The notes beneath the pieces were generated by a model. That model did no database searches and was not told the origin of the DNA. It saw only the letters and a program-made list of their open reading frames with translations. Positions 17,504 through 25,897 of a DNA stretch of 64,000 bases are shown piece by piece. Position 1 is the stretch's first letter. Each line of letters begins with the position of its first letter. Source of the DNA: Cryobacterium lactosi (lineage in GTDB: Bacteria > Actinomycetota > Actinomycetes > Actinomycetales > Microbacteriaceae); NCBI RefSeq assembly GCF_004403945.1, contig NZ_SOHM01000031.1, forward strand, positions 150,532 through 214,531, in the 5' to 3' direction. The position numbers were made by a program, and so were the translations under genes.

Positions 17504-18598
17504 TCAGCGGGAGAGGCCCGCGTGGACCGTGCCCCAGGACACGAGTGCCTGACGAACCCTGTCGTCGCGTGCCGCACCCAACGCCTCCTTATATGCATCC
17601 TCCAGCACATCATCGATTCGCACCCGCGCGCCCTGTGCGGAGGAGCGCACTGCCGCCTCCACCATCGCCAGGCTGAGCACATTGCCGTGCACCTCGCCTG
17701 ACGGCACCCGGCCGGTGCGAAGGGCGTCGATGAACTCGGTGAGTGAGCCCGCGATTTCCTGCGGGACCGGCTCCAGCTGGGCGCGCAGAACCTCGCTGGA
17801 TTCCCTGGCTTGCCATTCCGGGGCGCTGTCGCCGTCCCATCGGGCGGTTCCGCCGGCACCATTGACACGCCAGGAACCGTTCCACGAGGTTTCCAGTCCG
17901 TCCGCGCACCAGCTCCCCGTGTAGGTGAAGCGCACGCCATCGGCGAATTCAAAGACCGCCACCGCCGCGGCATCGCTCGTGTACCAGCTCCAGCCCGGGT
18001 TGTATTCCTCGCAGTAGACGGCGACGGGGTCGCGGTCGAGGACGTAGCGTGCGGCGTCGAACGCGTGCACCGCCATGTCGAGGAGAAGCACATGCGCCAT
18101 CTCGTCGCGGAAACCACCGAACCGGGGTGCCTTGGCGAATTCGACGGAGGCGGTGCCCACCTGCCCGAGGCCGGCGACCTGTTCACGGAACGCCGCGATC
18201 GATGCGTAGTAACGGCGCGACTGGCTGGTCATGAGAAGGCGCCCGGCGACCTCCGCCGTCGCCGCCAGGACGAGCGCCTCCGCGACCGTCGGGGCGATCG
18301 GCTTCTCGGACAGCACGGGCAGTCCCGCGAACAGGGCCTCGGAACTGACCGGCAGGTGTGCGCGAGGAACGGTGACATTGACAACAGCCTCGGCGCCGGC
18401 CCGTGCGGCCACCTCGGCGACCGATGTTCCGACGGCGAGCGGCAGAACACCCTCCTCCTCGGCGGCGTGCTGAGCGAGTGCCACATCCAGGTCGACAAGA
18501 CCGACCAGCTCGACCTCGGGGGAGTCGCGGAGGGTGCGGATCCAGGCCCGTCCCATCGCACCAGCACCCACCTGCACGATGCGCACGGGGGCGGTCAT
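17504..18598 (-). CDS. Gfo/Idh/MocA family oxidoreductase (third of operon)
   Basis: A 364-residue NAD(P)-dependent sugar or inositol dehydrogenase relative. Rossmann motif [12 protein letters not shown] (8-19), the catalytic-region EKP in [10 protein letters not shown] (about 95-104), and the C-terminal [12 protein letters not shown] with its conserved Asp and His. ATG 18598 overlaps the preceding ThuA-like stop (ATGA). The three oxidoreductases of this operon are divergent from one another, which suggests different steps or positions of oxidation rather than recent duplication. Substrate unknown. Confidence 0.87.
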   Translation of the reverse strand: MTAPVRIVQVGAGAMGRAWIRTLRDSPEVELVGLVDLDVALAQHAAEEEGVLPLAVGTSVAEVAARAGAEAVVNVTVPRAHLPVSSEALFAGLPVLSEKPIAPTVAEALVLAATAEVAGRLLMTSQSRRYYASIAAFREQVAGLGQVGTASVEFAKAPRFGGFRDEMAHVLLLDMAVHAFDAARYVLDRDPVAVYCEEYNPGWSWYTSDAAAVAVFEFADGVRFTYTGSWCADGLETSWNGSWRVNGAGGTARWDGDSAPEWQARESSEVLRAQLEPVPQEIAGSLTEFIDALRTGRVPSGEVHGNVLSLAMVEAAVRSSAQGARVRIDDVLEDAYKEALGAARDDRVRQALVSWGTVHAGLSR

Positions 18599-19374
18599 CG
18601 GACGAGCGCTCCTTCGTAGTCCTGGCCGCTGTAGAAATCTTCAGTCTCGTAGCGCTGCAAGACGGGAAGCCGGCGCGTTGGCAGCGACGTGCGAGCCCAC
18701 TGCACGCCGTTCGCAATGACCCGGCGCACATGCTCGTGGTGGTAGACGGGATAGTCCTGATCGCCGGGGGAGAAGAAGAAGATGCGGCCGTGGCCGCGTT
18801 TGTAGGTCATGCCGGACCGGAAGACCTCGCCGCCCGAGAATGTCGAGAGGAAAATGAGCTCGTCGGGCGCTGGCACGTCGAAGAATTCGCCGTACATCTC
18901 CTGCTGCGGAATCACGAACGGCTGCGGCACTCCTTGGGCGATGGGGTGCGTCGGGTCGACGGTCCACACCAGCTCCCGGTCCTCCTCCGAGCGCCACCGC
19001 AGCGTGCAGGTGGTGCCCATCAGCTTGCCGAAGATCTTCGACCAGTGGCCGGAGTGCAGCACGAGCAGCCCCATGCCGGCGAGAACGTGACGGTGCACGC
19101 GCTCAACGACCTCGTCGGCGACCTCGCCGTGGGCGGCGTGACCCCACCAGACAAGCACGTCGGTGGCGTCCAGAACCTCCTCGGTGAGCCCGTGCTCGGG
19201 CTCATCCAGGGTCGTGGTGGTGACCTGGGCGCGTTCACCCAGGTTCTCGACGATGCCCTTGGCGATCGTGGTGTGCATGCCGTCGGGATAGATCGCGCGC
19301 ACCTTCTCCTCGATCTGCTCGTGGCGGTTCTCACCCCAGACGAGAACGCGGACGGGGGAGTTGGCAGTAGTCAT
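18595..19374 (-). CDS. ThuA-like protein (second of operon)
   Basis: A 259-residue protein of the ThuA group, a class I glutamine amidotransferase-like fold linked to the processing of 3-keto sugars and disaccharides such as trehalose. Visible: [13 protein letters not shown] (8-20), [32 protein letters not shown] and [28 protein letters not shown]. Both ends overlap neighbours by four bases (ATGA), so it is made with two oxidoreductases. It differs clearly from the other ThuA-like protein of the operon. Biochemical activity is not established by the sequence. Confidence 0.83.
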   Translation of the reverse strand: MTTANSPVRVLVWGENRHEQIEEKVRAIYPDGMHTTIAKGIVENLGERAQVTTTTLDEPEHGLTEEVLDATDVLVWWGHAAHGEVADEVVERVHRHVLAGMGLLVLHSGHWSKIFGKLMGTTCTLRWRSEEDRELVWTVDPTHPIAQGVPQPFVIPQQEMYGEFFDVPAPDELIFLSTFSGGEVFRSGMTYKRGHGRIFFFSPGDQDYPVYHHEHVRRVIANGVQWARTSLPTRRLPVLQRYETEDFYSGQDYEGALVR

Positions 19375-20645
19375 GAGGGGTCCTTCTTCGTTGAGGGGGT
19401 CTGGAAAGTTGGCGAGCCATCGGTGGCCGGCCCGGTCGTTGCGGTCAGCCGGCTCTCGTCGGCAGCGCTGCGCTCGACGGCGTCCAGCACCTGCTGCACC
19501 TGCACGGCCTCGGCGAACGTCGGCGACGGCTGCGTTCCCGCGGCGATCGCGGTGACGAGGTCGACGACCTGGTGGGTGAACACGTGCTCGTAGCCGAGAC
19601 CGTGTCCGGTCGGCCACCAGGCGCCGGTGTACGGGTGCGACGGCTCGGTGACCTGGATGCGTCGGAAGCCCTGAGCATCGTCGGGGTCGGTGCCGCCGTA
19701 GAACTCCAACTCGTTCATGCGCTCGAAGTCGAAGGCCACGGACCCGCGCTCGCCGTTGATCTCGATCCGGTTGGCGTTGCGGCGGCCGAGCGCCATCCGG
19801 GTGGACTCGAAGACGCCCATCGCCCCGCCGCTGAACGATGCGGTGAACGCGGCGGCGTCGTCGACCGTGACCGGGCCGCGTTCCGCTCCCTCTTCGGCGT
19901 GACCGCCCAGCCCGGACTGATGCGCCAGAACCGGACGATCGGTGACAAAGGTGCGGAGCATCGCCGAGACTTTGTCGATGCTCTGCCCGGTCAACCACTG
20001 GGCGGTGTCGATGCTGTGCGCTCCGATGTCGCCCAGGGCACCCGAGCCGGCCCGCTCCTTGTCAAGCCGCCAGGTGAGCGGCGCTTCGGACGAGCTGAGC
20101 CAGTCCTGGAGGTATTGAGCGCGCACGTGCCGGATCTGCCCGAGCCGGCCTTCCTCGATGAACCGTTTGGCCAGCGCAAGGGCCGGGGTGCGGCGGTAGC
20201 TGAAGCCGCACATCGCGAAGACGCCCGAGTGGGCGGCGGCGGCTGCGTCCGCCATCAGGCGGGCCTCGGGCACCGAGCGCGCCAGCGGCTTCTCGCAGAG
20301 AACGTGTTTTCCGGCCTGCAGAGCAGCGATGGCGATCTCGGCATGCTGGTCACCCGGCGTGCAGATGTCGACCAGGTCGATGTCGTCGCGGGCGATCACC
20401 TCCCGCCAGTTCATCGACCACTCCTCGGCCCCGAAGTTCTCGGCGGCCGCCCTGGCGCGACCTTCGTCGCGACCGACGACCACCGCGAGTACCGGCTGGA
20501 GCGGGAGAGGAAAAAAGTGCGGGGCGGTTCGCCACGCCTGGGCGTGGGCACGGCCCATGAAGGCGTGACCGATCAATGCCACGCGCAGGCGGGGAGTTCC
20601 GGGCGTGCCGGCCTGCTGCTGCAGGGGAGCGGAGTCGTGGGCCAT
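19371..20645 (-). CDS. Gfo/Idh/MocA family oxidoreductase (second of operon)
   Basis: A 424-residue dehydrogenase relative. Rossmann segment [17 protein letters not shown] (about 22-38; the second Gly of the fingerprint is replaced by His-Ala), EKP motif in [12 protein letters not shown], and [15 protein letters not shown] with Asp and His of the active site. ATG 20645 lies 4 nt after the previous stop; a GTG three bases earlier is possible. The long C-terminal tail after VERSAADES is polar and probably disordered. Closest in general style to glucose/inositol dehydrogenases that act at C3 or C1 of a sugar. Confidence 0.86.
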   Translation of the reverse strand: MAHDSAPLQQQAGTPGTPRLRVALIGHAFMGRAHAQAWRTAPHFFPLPLQPVLAVVVGRDEGRARAAAENFGAEEWSMNWREVIARDDIDLVDICTPGDQHAEIAIAALQAGKHVLCEKPLARSVPEARLMADAAAAAHSGVFAMCGFSYRRTPALALAKRFIEEGRLGQIRHVRAQYLQDWLSSSEAPLTWRLDKERAGSGALGDIGAHSIDTAQWLTGQSIDKVSAMLRTFVTDRPVLAHQSGLGGHAEEGAERGPVTVDDAAAFTASFSGGAMGVFESTRMALGRRNANRIEINGERGSVAFDFERMNELEFYGGTDPDDAQGFRRIQVTEPSHPYTGAWWPTGHGLGYEHVFTHQVVDLVTAIAAGTQPSPTFAEAVQVQQVLDAVERSAADESRLTATTGPATDGSPTFQTPSTKKDPS

Positions 20646-20649
20646 CACG

Positions 20650-21774
20650 TCAGGCCCGGCTTCCAGCGGTTGTACCCGTCGGACTGGCCTCGGTTGTGGT
20701 CCGCAACGGCACGATCTCGGGCCGATCCGCGACGCTATCGATCGTGATGACGGCCTTCTCCTGGCTGGAGCGCAGGATGGCGTCCATGATCTCGAGAACG
20801 TGCAGCGCGAGGCGGCCGGATGCGCGGTGTGGGCGGTTCTCGGTGATCGCCTCGGCCAGGTCGGCGAGGCCGACTCCGCGGCCGGTGTCGATGTAGCCGG
20901 CGGAGTCGGGGATGCGCTTCCAATCCTGATCGCGAACGGCGGCCTCGACCACATCCGAGAACATGTTCGGGTCAGGCACGGTGATGGTGCCCTCCGTGCC
21001 GTACACCTCGAACTTGGACGCGCGGCTCTTCCACACCTCGAAGCTCACGGTGACCGTGGACGTGACACCGTTGGCGTGTTCGAGCAAGGCGCTGACATGG
21101 GTATCCACCGACACCGGCACTGGTGTGCCGGCTCGGGGGCCTGACCCGATTGTGCGCACACGGGAGGAGCGGGTGGCGATGCCGGTCACCCGGGTGACGG
21201 ATCCGAAGAAGTGCACAAGCGCGCTGAGGTAATAGGGGCCCATGTCCAGCAGCGGGCCGCCACCGGGCTGGTAGTAGAACTCTGGCGCGGGATGCCAACG
21301 CTCGTGGCCGGGAGCGGTCCACTGAACCTGCGCGGCGATCGGTTCGCCGATCAGGCCCGAATCGAGTGTCTGCCTGGCCGTCTGGATGCCGGTGCCGAGA
21401 ACCGTGTCCGGCGCGCTGCCCAAGCGGAGGCCGAGCTCTTCGGCGAGCTCGACCATGGGTCGAGCCTCTGCGGGCGTGAGACCGAGCGGCTTCTCCGTGA
21501 AGACGTGTTTGCCGGCGCGCAGGGCCCGGGTGCTGATGTCGACGTGGGCTGCGGGGATGGTCAGGTTGAGCACCGCGTCGACCTCGGGGTCGGTGAGTAA
21601 CTCGTCGACGGTGAGGACTCGGACGCCGTACTCCTCGGCGACCTGCCGGGCGCGCTCCTGATTGAGGTCAGCCACCGCGACGAGGCGCAGCCCAGGAAAT
21701 GTCGGGAAGTTCGCGAGGTACTGCTCGCTGATCTTGCCGACTCCGACGATTCCGACGTTCAGCGGGATGCCCAC
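20650..21774 (-). CDS. Gfo/Idh/MocA family oxidoreductase (first of operon)
   Basis: A 374-residue dehydrogenase relative with Rossmann motif VGIVGVGKISEQYL (near the N-terminus), EKP in HVFTEKPLGLTP, and DMGPYYLSALVHFFG where a Tyr-Tyr replaces the usual active-site His, as in one Gfo/Idh subgroup. GTG 21774 is chosen because AAAGGGG lies seven bases upstream; it overlaps the end of the ThuA gene by 16 nt. NAD-linked oxidation of a sugar or glycoside is the likely role; the altered histidine suggests a different chemistry from its two companions. Confidence 0.86.
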   Translation of the reverse strand: MGIPLNVGIVGVGKISEQYLANFPTFPGLRLVAVADLNQERARQVAEEYGVRVLTVDELLTDPEVDAVLNLTIPAAHVDISTRALRAGKHVFTEKPLGLTPAEARPMVELAEELGLRLGSAPDTVLGTGIQTARQTLDSGLIGEPIAAQVQWTAPGHERWHPAPEFYYQPGGGPLLDMGPYYLSALVHFFGSVTRVTGIATRSSRVRTIGSGPRAGTPVPVSVDTHVSALLEHANGVTSTVTVSFEVWKSRASKFEVYGTEGTITVPDPNMFSDVVEAAVRDQDWKRIPDSAGYIDTGRGVGLADLAEAITENRPHRASGRLALHVLEIMDAILRSSQEKAVITIDSVADRPEIVPLRTTTEASPTGTTAGSRA

Positions 21775-22475
21775 AGCAGTCCCCTTTCGATGATGGTCTT
21801 CACGTTGGTGTCCTGGAGAATCTCGACGCGGTGGCCCGGGGTCGAAACAAAAATGCGTCCTGCTCCCCACTGACGAGTCCAGATCGCCGGGGACGTGACG
21901 GGGCGGGTCCAGGGATCCCAGGGGCGGACCGCCTGAGTGGTGGTGGCGAGCACATCGTTGTAGTCGTCGTGCAGCACCCAGTACTGCTCGGTGACCAGTT
22001 CGAAATCTGTGATGCCCTGCGTGATGGGGTGCTCCGCCGCGGCTGCGGTCATCTGGATGACGTGAGGGACATAATTGTCCGACTGCTCGCCAGAACGCTC
22101 GTCCGGATGTCTGCCCGGGTGCGCGGCGAATTGGCCACCGATGAGCTGCAGGTAGTCGGAGTTGTTCCGGTAGGAGTCGGCGATACCCCCGTGCCACCCG
22201 GCGAGGCCGGTGCCGTTCTCAACGGCGGCGCGCAGGCCCAGGAATTCAGGCCCCTCGATGGAGGTCATGGTGTTCGCTTGGACGATCAGGTCGACAGTTC
22301 GCAGATAGTCCGCGTCGGCGTAGACGGCGGTGGACCCCTCGACACGCACCTCGAAGCCGTTCTCCGTAAGGAACGGGATGAACAGCTCGGTCGCTTCGAC
22401 CGGCTGGTGCCCATCCCACCCTCCTCTGACGACGAGCGCTTTTTTTGCGGGGGCAGCTGGGGGCATTTTGGTCAT
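21759..22475 (-). CDS. ThuA-domain protein (first of operon)
   Basis: A 238-residue classic ThuA-domain protein: ALVVRGGWDGHQPVEATELF near the N-terminus, DLIVQANTMTSIEGPEFLGLRAAVENGTGLAGWHGG, then YLQLIGGQFAAHPG. ThuA proteins accompany Gfo/Idh/MocA dehydrogenases (ThuB-like) in trehalose and related 3-keto-sugar pathways. ATG 22475 is five bases after AAGGA; ATG 22478 is too close to it. It is the promoter-proximal gene, and the preceding region holds a TCGATGT/ACATCGA inverted repeat and two identical operator-like sites. Confidence 0.85.
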   Translation of the reverse strand: MTKMPPAAPAKKALVVRGGWDGHQPVEATELFIPFLTENGFEVRVEGSTAVYADADYLRTVDLIVQANTMTSIEGPEFLGLRAAVENGTGLAGWHGGIADSYRNNSDYLQLIGGQFAAHPGRHPDERSGEQSDNYVPHVIQMTAAAAEHPITQGITDFELVTEQYWVLHDDYNDVLATTTQAVRPWDPWTRPVTSPAIWTRQWGAGRIFVSTPGHRVEILQDTNVKTIIERGLLWASR

Positions 22476-22513
22476 CATTGTCCTTGGTGTGCTGAGCGGA
22501 TCTGGCATTCGTA

Positions 22514-22529
22514 TCGATGTTCACATCGA
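22514..22529. repeat. 7-bp inverted repeat in the ThuA leader
   Basis: TCGATGT (22514-22520) and ACATCGA (22523-22529) form a perfect inverted repeat with a 2-nt spacer, 39 bp before the ThuA start. It may be a second operator or part of the leader. Confidence 0.45.
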
Positions 22530-22532
22530 CGG

Positions 22533-22545
22533 AAGTTGCGCAAGT
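22533..22545. promoter_or_regulatory. LacI-type operator, copy 1
   Basis: AAGTTGCGCAAGT with palindromic core TTGCGCAA. An identical 13-mer lies at 22630-22642. The two copies flank the divergent promoters of the ThuA operon and the LacI gene, the classic layout for an autoregulated local repressor. Confidence 0.7.
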
Positions 22546-22629
22546 TTTACTATCACAAAAGAATTCCCAGCCAGCCTATATCGGCCAAACTCGGTAAATC
22601 AAGACTGACTAGTGATTGCATTGGCCCAT

Positions 22630-22642
22630 AAGTTGCGCAAGT
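22630..22642. promoter_or_regulatory. LacI-type operator, copy 2
   Basis: Second exact copy of AAGTTGCGCAAGT, 97 bp from the first and 22 bp before the LacI start codon. Occupancy here should repress the regulator's own gene; looping between the copies is possible. Confidence 0.7.
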
Positions 22643-22663
22643 CGATGGCGCTAGGATGGCCAC

Positions 22664-23740
22664 ATGGTCCCCACCGACGCGTCAGCGAAGCCCACGATGG
22701 CCCGGATCGCCGAGCGCGCCGGAACAAGCGTCCCGACTGTTTCCAAGGTGCTCAACGGGGGTACCGACGTCTCGGAAGCCACGCGGGCGAGGGTGATGCA
22801 GGCCGCTCACGAGCTGGGCTACCGCCGTCGCCCCCGGCTCGGTCCGGTCGCCGAGGATCCACGCGGTGCCCGCATTGTGGATGTCGTGGTGGGGCACATC
22901 GGTGGGAGCTGGATCGGCCCGGTACTCGGGGGGATCGAGGACGAGGCCGAGAGGGCGGGAATCGACCTGGTTCTGACGCGGGCACGACCGGATGGCGGTT
23001 GGGTGGGCCGTCTGCTGCGGCGCCCGTCTCTCGGGGTCATCCTGGTTCTCGTTGAGGCCTCGGCGCCGCAGCTGCACCTGCTGACCACCGCCGGGGTGCC
23101 CGTGGTGGTGGTCGATCCCAGCAGTCGTCCGCCGGCCGACGTGGCCAGTGTCGGTGCCACCAATTGGGACGGCGGGCGAATAGCCGCTGAGCACCTGCTC
23201 GGCCTCGGCCACACGCGACTCGGGATCGTGGCCGGCACCCGGTCGCATCTGTACAACGGCGCCAGAATCGACGGCTTCACGACGGCCCTCCGCTCCGCCG
23301 GTCTGGATGTGCCTCCGGGACATCTGGTGTACTGCGATTGGGATAGGGAGGGCGCGCGGGCGGCGGCCCGCGTCATGCTGGCCGAAGAGGCCCAGCGGCC
23401 GACGGCGGTCTTCGCCTGCTCGGACATGATGGCTCTGGGCGTCTACGATGCGGCCGGTGACGCGGGCCTGCGCATTCCGGATGACCTCAGCGTCGTCGGC
23501 TTCGACGACGTCCAGGAGTCCGCCTGGGCGACCCCGCCGATGACGACGGTCCAACAGCCCATCGCCGAGATGGGTGCTGCTGCGTTCAGGATGCTGCAGC
23601 AAGCTTCCCCTGCGACGACCCTGCCGTCGTCGGAACGGACGGCGTCGAGGATCGAGCTGGAGACCCGCCTGATCCGGCGCCGATCGGTCGCCCCCGTCCC
23701 TGGCGGATCCGGTCAGTCGGCGACCGGCGCCCTGAGGTAA
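22664..23740 (+). CDS. LacI-family repressor of the ThuA/oxidoreductase operon
   Basis: A 358-residue regulator. The N-terminal helix-turn-helix reads MARIAERAGTSVPTVSKVLNGG (12-33), followed by the usual hinge and a periplasmic-binding-protein-like sugar domain ending in SVVGFDDVQESAWATPPMTTVQQP. AGGA lies eight bases before ATG 22664. It is divergent from the six-gene ThuA/Gfo-Idh-MocA/GH95 operon, with two identical palindromic 13-mers between them, so it very probably controls that operon and itself. The inducer is unknown, probably the imported sugar or a keto-sugar intermediate. The stop is 1 bp from that of the convergent gene. Confidence 0.92.
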   Translation: MVPTDASAKPTMARIAERAGTSVPTVSKVLNGGTDVSEATRARVMQAAHELGYRRRPRLGPVAEDPRGARIVDVVVGHIGGSWIGPVLGGIEDEAERAGIDLVLTRARPDGGWVGRLLRRPSLGVILVLVEASAPQLHLLTTAGVPVVVVDPSSRPPADVASVGATNWDGGRIAAEHLLGLGHTRLGIVAGTRSHLYNGARIDGFTTALRSAGLDVPPGHLVYCDWDREGARAAARVMLAEEAQRPTAVFACSDMMALGVYDAAGDAGLRIPDDLSVVGFDDVQESAWATPPMTTVQQPIAEMGAAAFRMLQQASPATTLPSSERTASRIELETRLIRRRSVAPVPGGSGQSATGALR

Positions 23741-23741
23741 T

Positions 23742-24611
23742 TCACGCCCCGAACTCGCGCAGTTTGGCGAACATGTCCTCGATCAGCCAGCGGGTGTCGA
23801 CGCCGTCACAGACCCGGATCTTGCGATCCACCCGACCCGGTTCGAGATCGCCGGCCGCCGAGAACCGCGGGGCCTGGCGTGCTCGCCACCGGGCGCCGGC
23901 CGGATTGATGACGGCGCCGATCGCGGGGCTGTCGCCGAGAGACCGAAAATCCAGTGGGCCGTACTCGATGGTGGTGTTGAAGACGATGAGCTGATCAACT
24001 AGGTAATCGCCGAGTGGGCTGGTTCCGCCCAATCGCGTGCGCAGTTCGGCATGGCCGACGCCGACCATGGAGTAGACCGGCATGGGGATCTGCCACACTG
24101 CGATGCCGGATTCCATCACGACGTTCGCCGCGGCGACGTCGTTGATGAGGTTGAACTCGGGATGGTATGCCGCGATCTCTTCGTAGGGAGGGCCGCCGAC
24201 CCAGACGACGACGACATCGCGGGACGCGATCTGGGGAGCCTCAAGAAGCGCGGAGGCGACATCGGTGAGGGGGCCGAGGACGGCGACCCACAGCCTCCCG
24301 GCATCGCGCAGGGCTTCCGCCACGATCAGCGACGAGCCCGGCGACGGCGACGGCGTGGACTCGCCGGCCAACGCATCGGGTGACCCGTCGAGAATGCGCA
24401 CGGCAGAACCGGCGAGGGCCACGACCCTCTCGAGCTCGAGCCGAGAGTCAGCCATGCTGCCGGCCCGACCGAAGTGGGCGGCCACCAGACCACGGATGTC
24501 GAGAGTGGGGCTGAGGAGGGCCTGGGCGATCGCGAACTGGTCGTCGGCCTCGTTCGCCGCATCCGTGCTGACGATCAGCCGATGCGGAGGTGGCGGGGTC
24601 TTCGCGGTCAT
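23742..24611 (-). CDS. Nucleoside-hydrolase-like protein
   Basis: A 289-residue protein resembling inosine/uridine-preferring nucleoside hydrolases: STDAANEADDQFAIAQALLS (15-34) corresponds to the calcium-binding DxxxDxDDxxAL motif, LWVAVLGPLTDVASALLEAP to the central strand-helix, and VVWVGGPP and EFNLINDVAAANVVMESG to the active-site region. The first Asp cluster is degenerate, so the substrate may not be a nucleoside; such relatives occur in sugar loci and may cleave N- or O-ribosides. ATG 24611 overlaps the LacI stop (ATGA), so it is co-translated with the regulator. Confidence 0.78.
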   Translation of the reverse strand: MTAKTPPPPHRLIVSTDAANEADDQFAIAQALLSPTLDIRGLVAAHFGRAGSMADSRLELERVVALAGSAVRILDGSPDALAGESTPSPSPGSSLIVAEALRDAGRLWVAVLGPLTDVASALLEAPQIASRDVVVVWVGGPPYEEIAAYHPEFNLINDVAAANVVMESGIAVWQIPMPVYSMVGVGHAELRTRLGGTSPLGDYLVDQLIVFNTTIEYGPLDFRSLGDSPAIGAVINPAGARWRARQAPRFSAAGDLEPGRVDRKIRVCDGVDTRWLIEDMFAKLREFGA

Positions 24612-25609
24612 GCCGACTCTCGTTGGACGAGGGTGGTTGTCAGGATGGGTCGGCGGTCGACTGCGCGTCCCTTCAGAACCGCGAGGAGAGTCTCCGCGGC
24701 AACCCTTCCCATGTCCTCCAGCGGTTGGCGCACTGTCGTGAGCGTCGGATTCATGGTTCCCGCGATGACGACGTCATCGAAGCCGATCACGGCAACGTCG
24801 GTCGGAACCTGTCGACCTGCGGCCTGGAGGACTCGGATCGCCCCGCTGGCCATGAGGTCAGAGGAGGCGAAGACGCCATCGAGGTCCGGATGCCGTTGGA
24901 GCAGGCGGGCCATAGCCGCAGAACCGCTGACCAGGGTGAACTCACCGTGCACAATCGGGCTCTGGTCGAGACCGAGCTCGGTGAGCTCGTCTCGCCACCC
25001 CCTGACCCGGTCACGAGCGGGCTCCATGTCCTGCGGACCGGCGATGATGCCGAGCCGGCGGCGCCCGGCTTCGACCAGCGCGCGCGCCGCAAGCCGGCCG
25101 CCGCCATAGTTGTCCGAGTCGACGACGATGGCATCGGGGGCGAGTTCCACGCGCGGCCGGCCGACCCAGGCGATCGGCACGGGGGAGTCGGCAAGCGCCT
25201 GCGCGAGGTGCGTGATCTCGTGCTGCAGGATGATGATCGCACCGTCCACCGCGCCCGATCGCAGGAACTTGGGGATGCGATTTCCGTCGTCGTTGTCGGC
25301 CGGCAGCAGCACGGGCTGGATCTCGTCGGCGTAGAGGCCCTTCGCGGCGCCCTTGAGCACTGAGGTGAAGAAGGTTCCCGTCAGGCTGTCCAGCTCGTTG
25401 AAGGCGACGATGAGCGCGATCGCACCCGCCCGTCCGCCGCGTAGCACCCGAGCCGCGCTGTTTGCTTCGTAGCCCAGCTGCGTGGCGGCCTGCAGAACCG
25501 CCGCCGTCATTCTGCTGTCCACCTTCGTCTCGCCCGCTAGTACTCGCGCTGCCGTGGCGCGGGACACACTCGCAAGCCGGGCAACATCCACCAAAGTGGG
25601 TCGTGTCAT
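24608..25609 (-). CDS. LacI-family repressor of the ABC transporter/hydrolase regulon
   Basis: A 333-residue LacI regulator with helix-turn-helix TLVDVARLASVSRATAARVLAGE (5-27), hinge NSAARVLRGGRAG, and a sugar-binding domain with VIGFDDVVIAGTMNPTLTTVRQP. It is divergent from a CUT1 transporter; three AGAGATCGATCTCT-like sites lie in the 288-bp gap, one placed at the predicted transporter transcription start and one near this gene. The same site separates GH36 from GH127 13 kb away, so the repressor probably also controls those hydrolases. It is followed by the nucleoside-hydrolase-like gene with a 4-nt overlap. Confidence 0.91.
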   Translation of the reverse strand: MTRPTLVDVARLASVSRATAARVLAGETKVDSRMTAAVLQAATQLGYEANSAARVLRGGRAGAIALIVAFNELDSLTGTFFTSVLKGAAKGLYADEIQPVLLPADNDDGNRIPKFLRSGAVDGAIIILQHEITHLAQALADSPVPIAWVGRPRVELAPDAIVVDSDNYGGGRLAARALVEAGRRRLGIIAGPQDMEPARDRVRGWRDELTELGLDQSPIVHGEFTLVSGSAAMARLLQRHPDLDGVFASSDLMASGAIRVLQAAGRQVPTDVAVIGFDDVVIAGTMNPTLTTVRQPLEDMGRVAAETLLAVLKGRAVDRRPILTTTLVQRESA

Positions 25610-25660
25610 TGTGAATCTCCCTGAGGATTGGGATGGCGATCGGCTGGTCCGGGTGCATTA

Positions 25661-25674
25661 AGACTTCGATCTCT
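25661..25674. promoter_or_regulatory. Operator-like site A near the LacI start
   Basis: AGACTTCGATCTCT matches the palindrome AGAGATCGATCTCT at 12 of 14 positions and lies 52 bp upstream of the LacI start codon. Likely autoregulatory site. Confidence 0.5.
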
Positions 25675-25745
25675 AGGCTCCCACGATTCTCTGAACCGGG
25701 GGATGGATAACGGGATATTTGCGAAACTTTTCAGGGACATATGGG

Positions 25746-25759
25746 AGAGATCGATATCT
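25746..25759. promoter_or_regulatory. Operator-like site B, central
   Basis: AGAGATCGATATCT, 13 of 14 matches to the palindrome, lies in the middle of the divergent LacI/ABC intergenic region, about 32 bp upstream of the predicted -35 box of the ABC promoter. Confidence 0.6.
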
Positions 25760-25790
25760 GGCGTTGGCGGCGACGATTGTTAATCCGCTC

Positions 25791-25840
25791 TTGCACCGCA
25801 TCAAACCGCAAGCTACGTTTATGCCCAGAGATCGTTCTCT
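25791..25840 (+). promoter_or_regulatory. ABC operon promoter with operator C at +1
   Basis: TTGCAC (25791-25796) and TACGTT (25814-25819) are spaced 17 bp as -35 and -10 boxes. AGAGATCGTTCTCT (25827-25840, 13 of 14 matches to the palindrome) begins where transcription would start. A 7-bp hairpin (25845-25861) follows in the leader. This is a textbook repressor-controlled promoter; box assignment is by eye. Confidence 0.6.
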
Positions 25841-25897
25841 AGGCCGGAGTGTGACACTCCGAGGTCCCATGCAAGTCCCCAACGAAGAGGAATTGTC

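Noticed and set aside
22440-22446. Run of seven A (coding strand) near the ThuA N-terminus as a possible slippage or phase-variation site
   Set aside because: It simply encodes Ala-Lys-Lys-Ala in a flexible leader; the tract is short and the frame continues normally.
25720-25730. TGCGAAACTTT shared with 45478-45488 near the RpiR gene
   Set aside because: An 11-mer match between two unrelated promoters; not symmetric at the first site and without other support, so probably chance.
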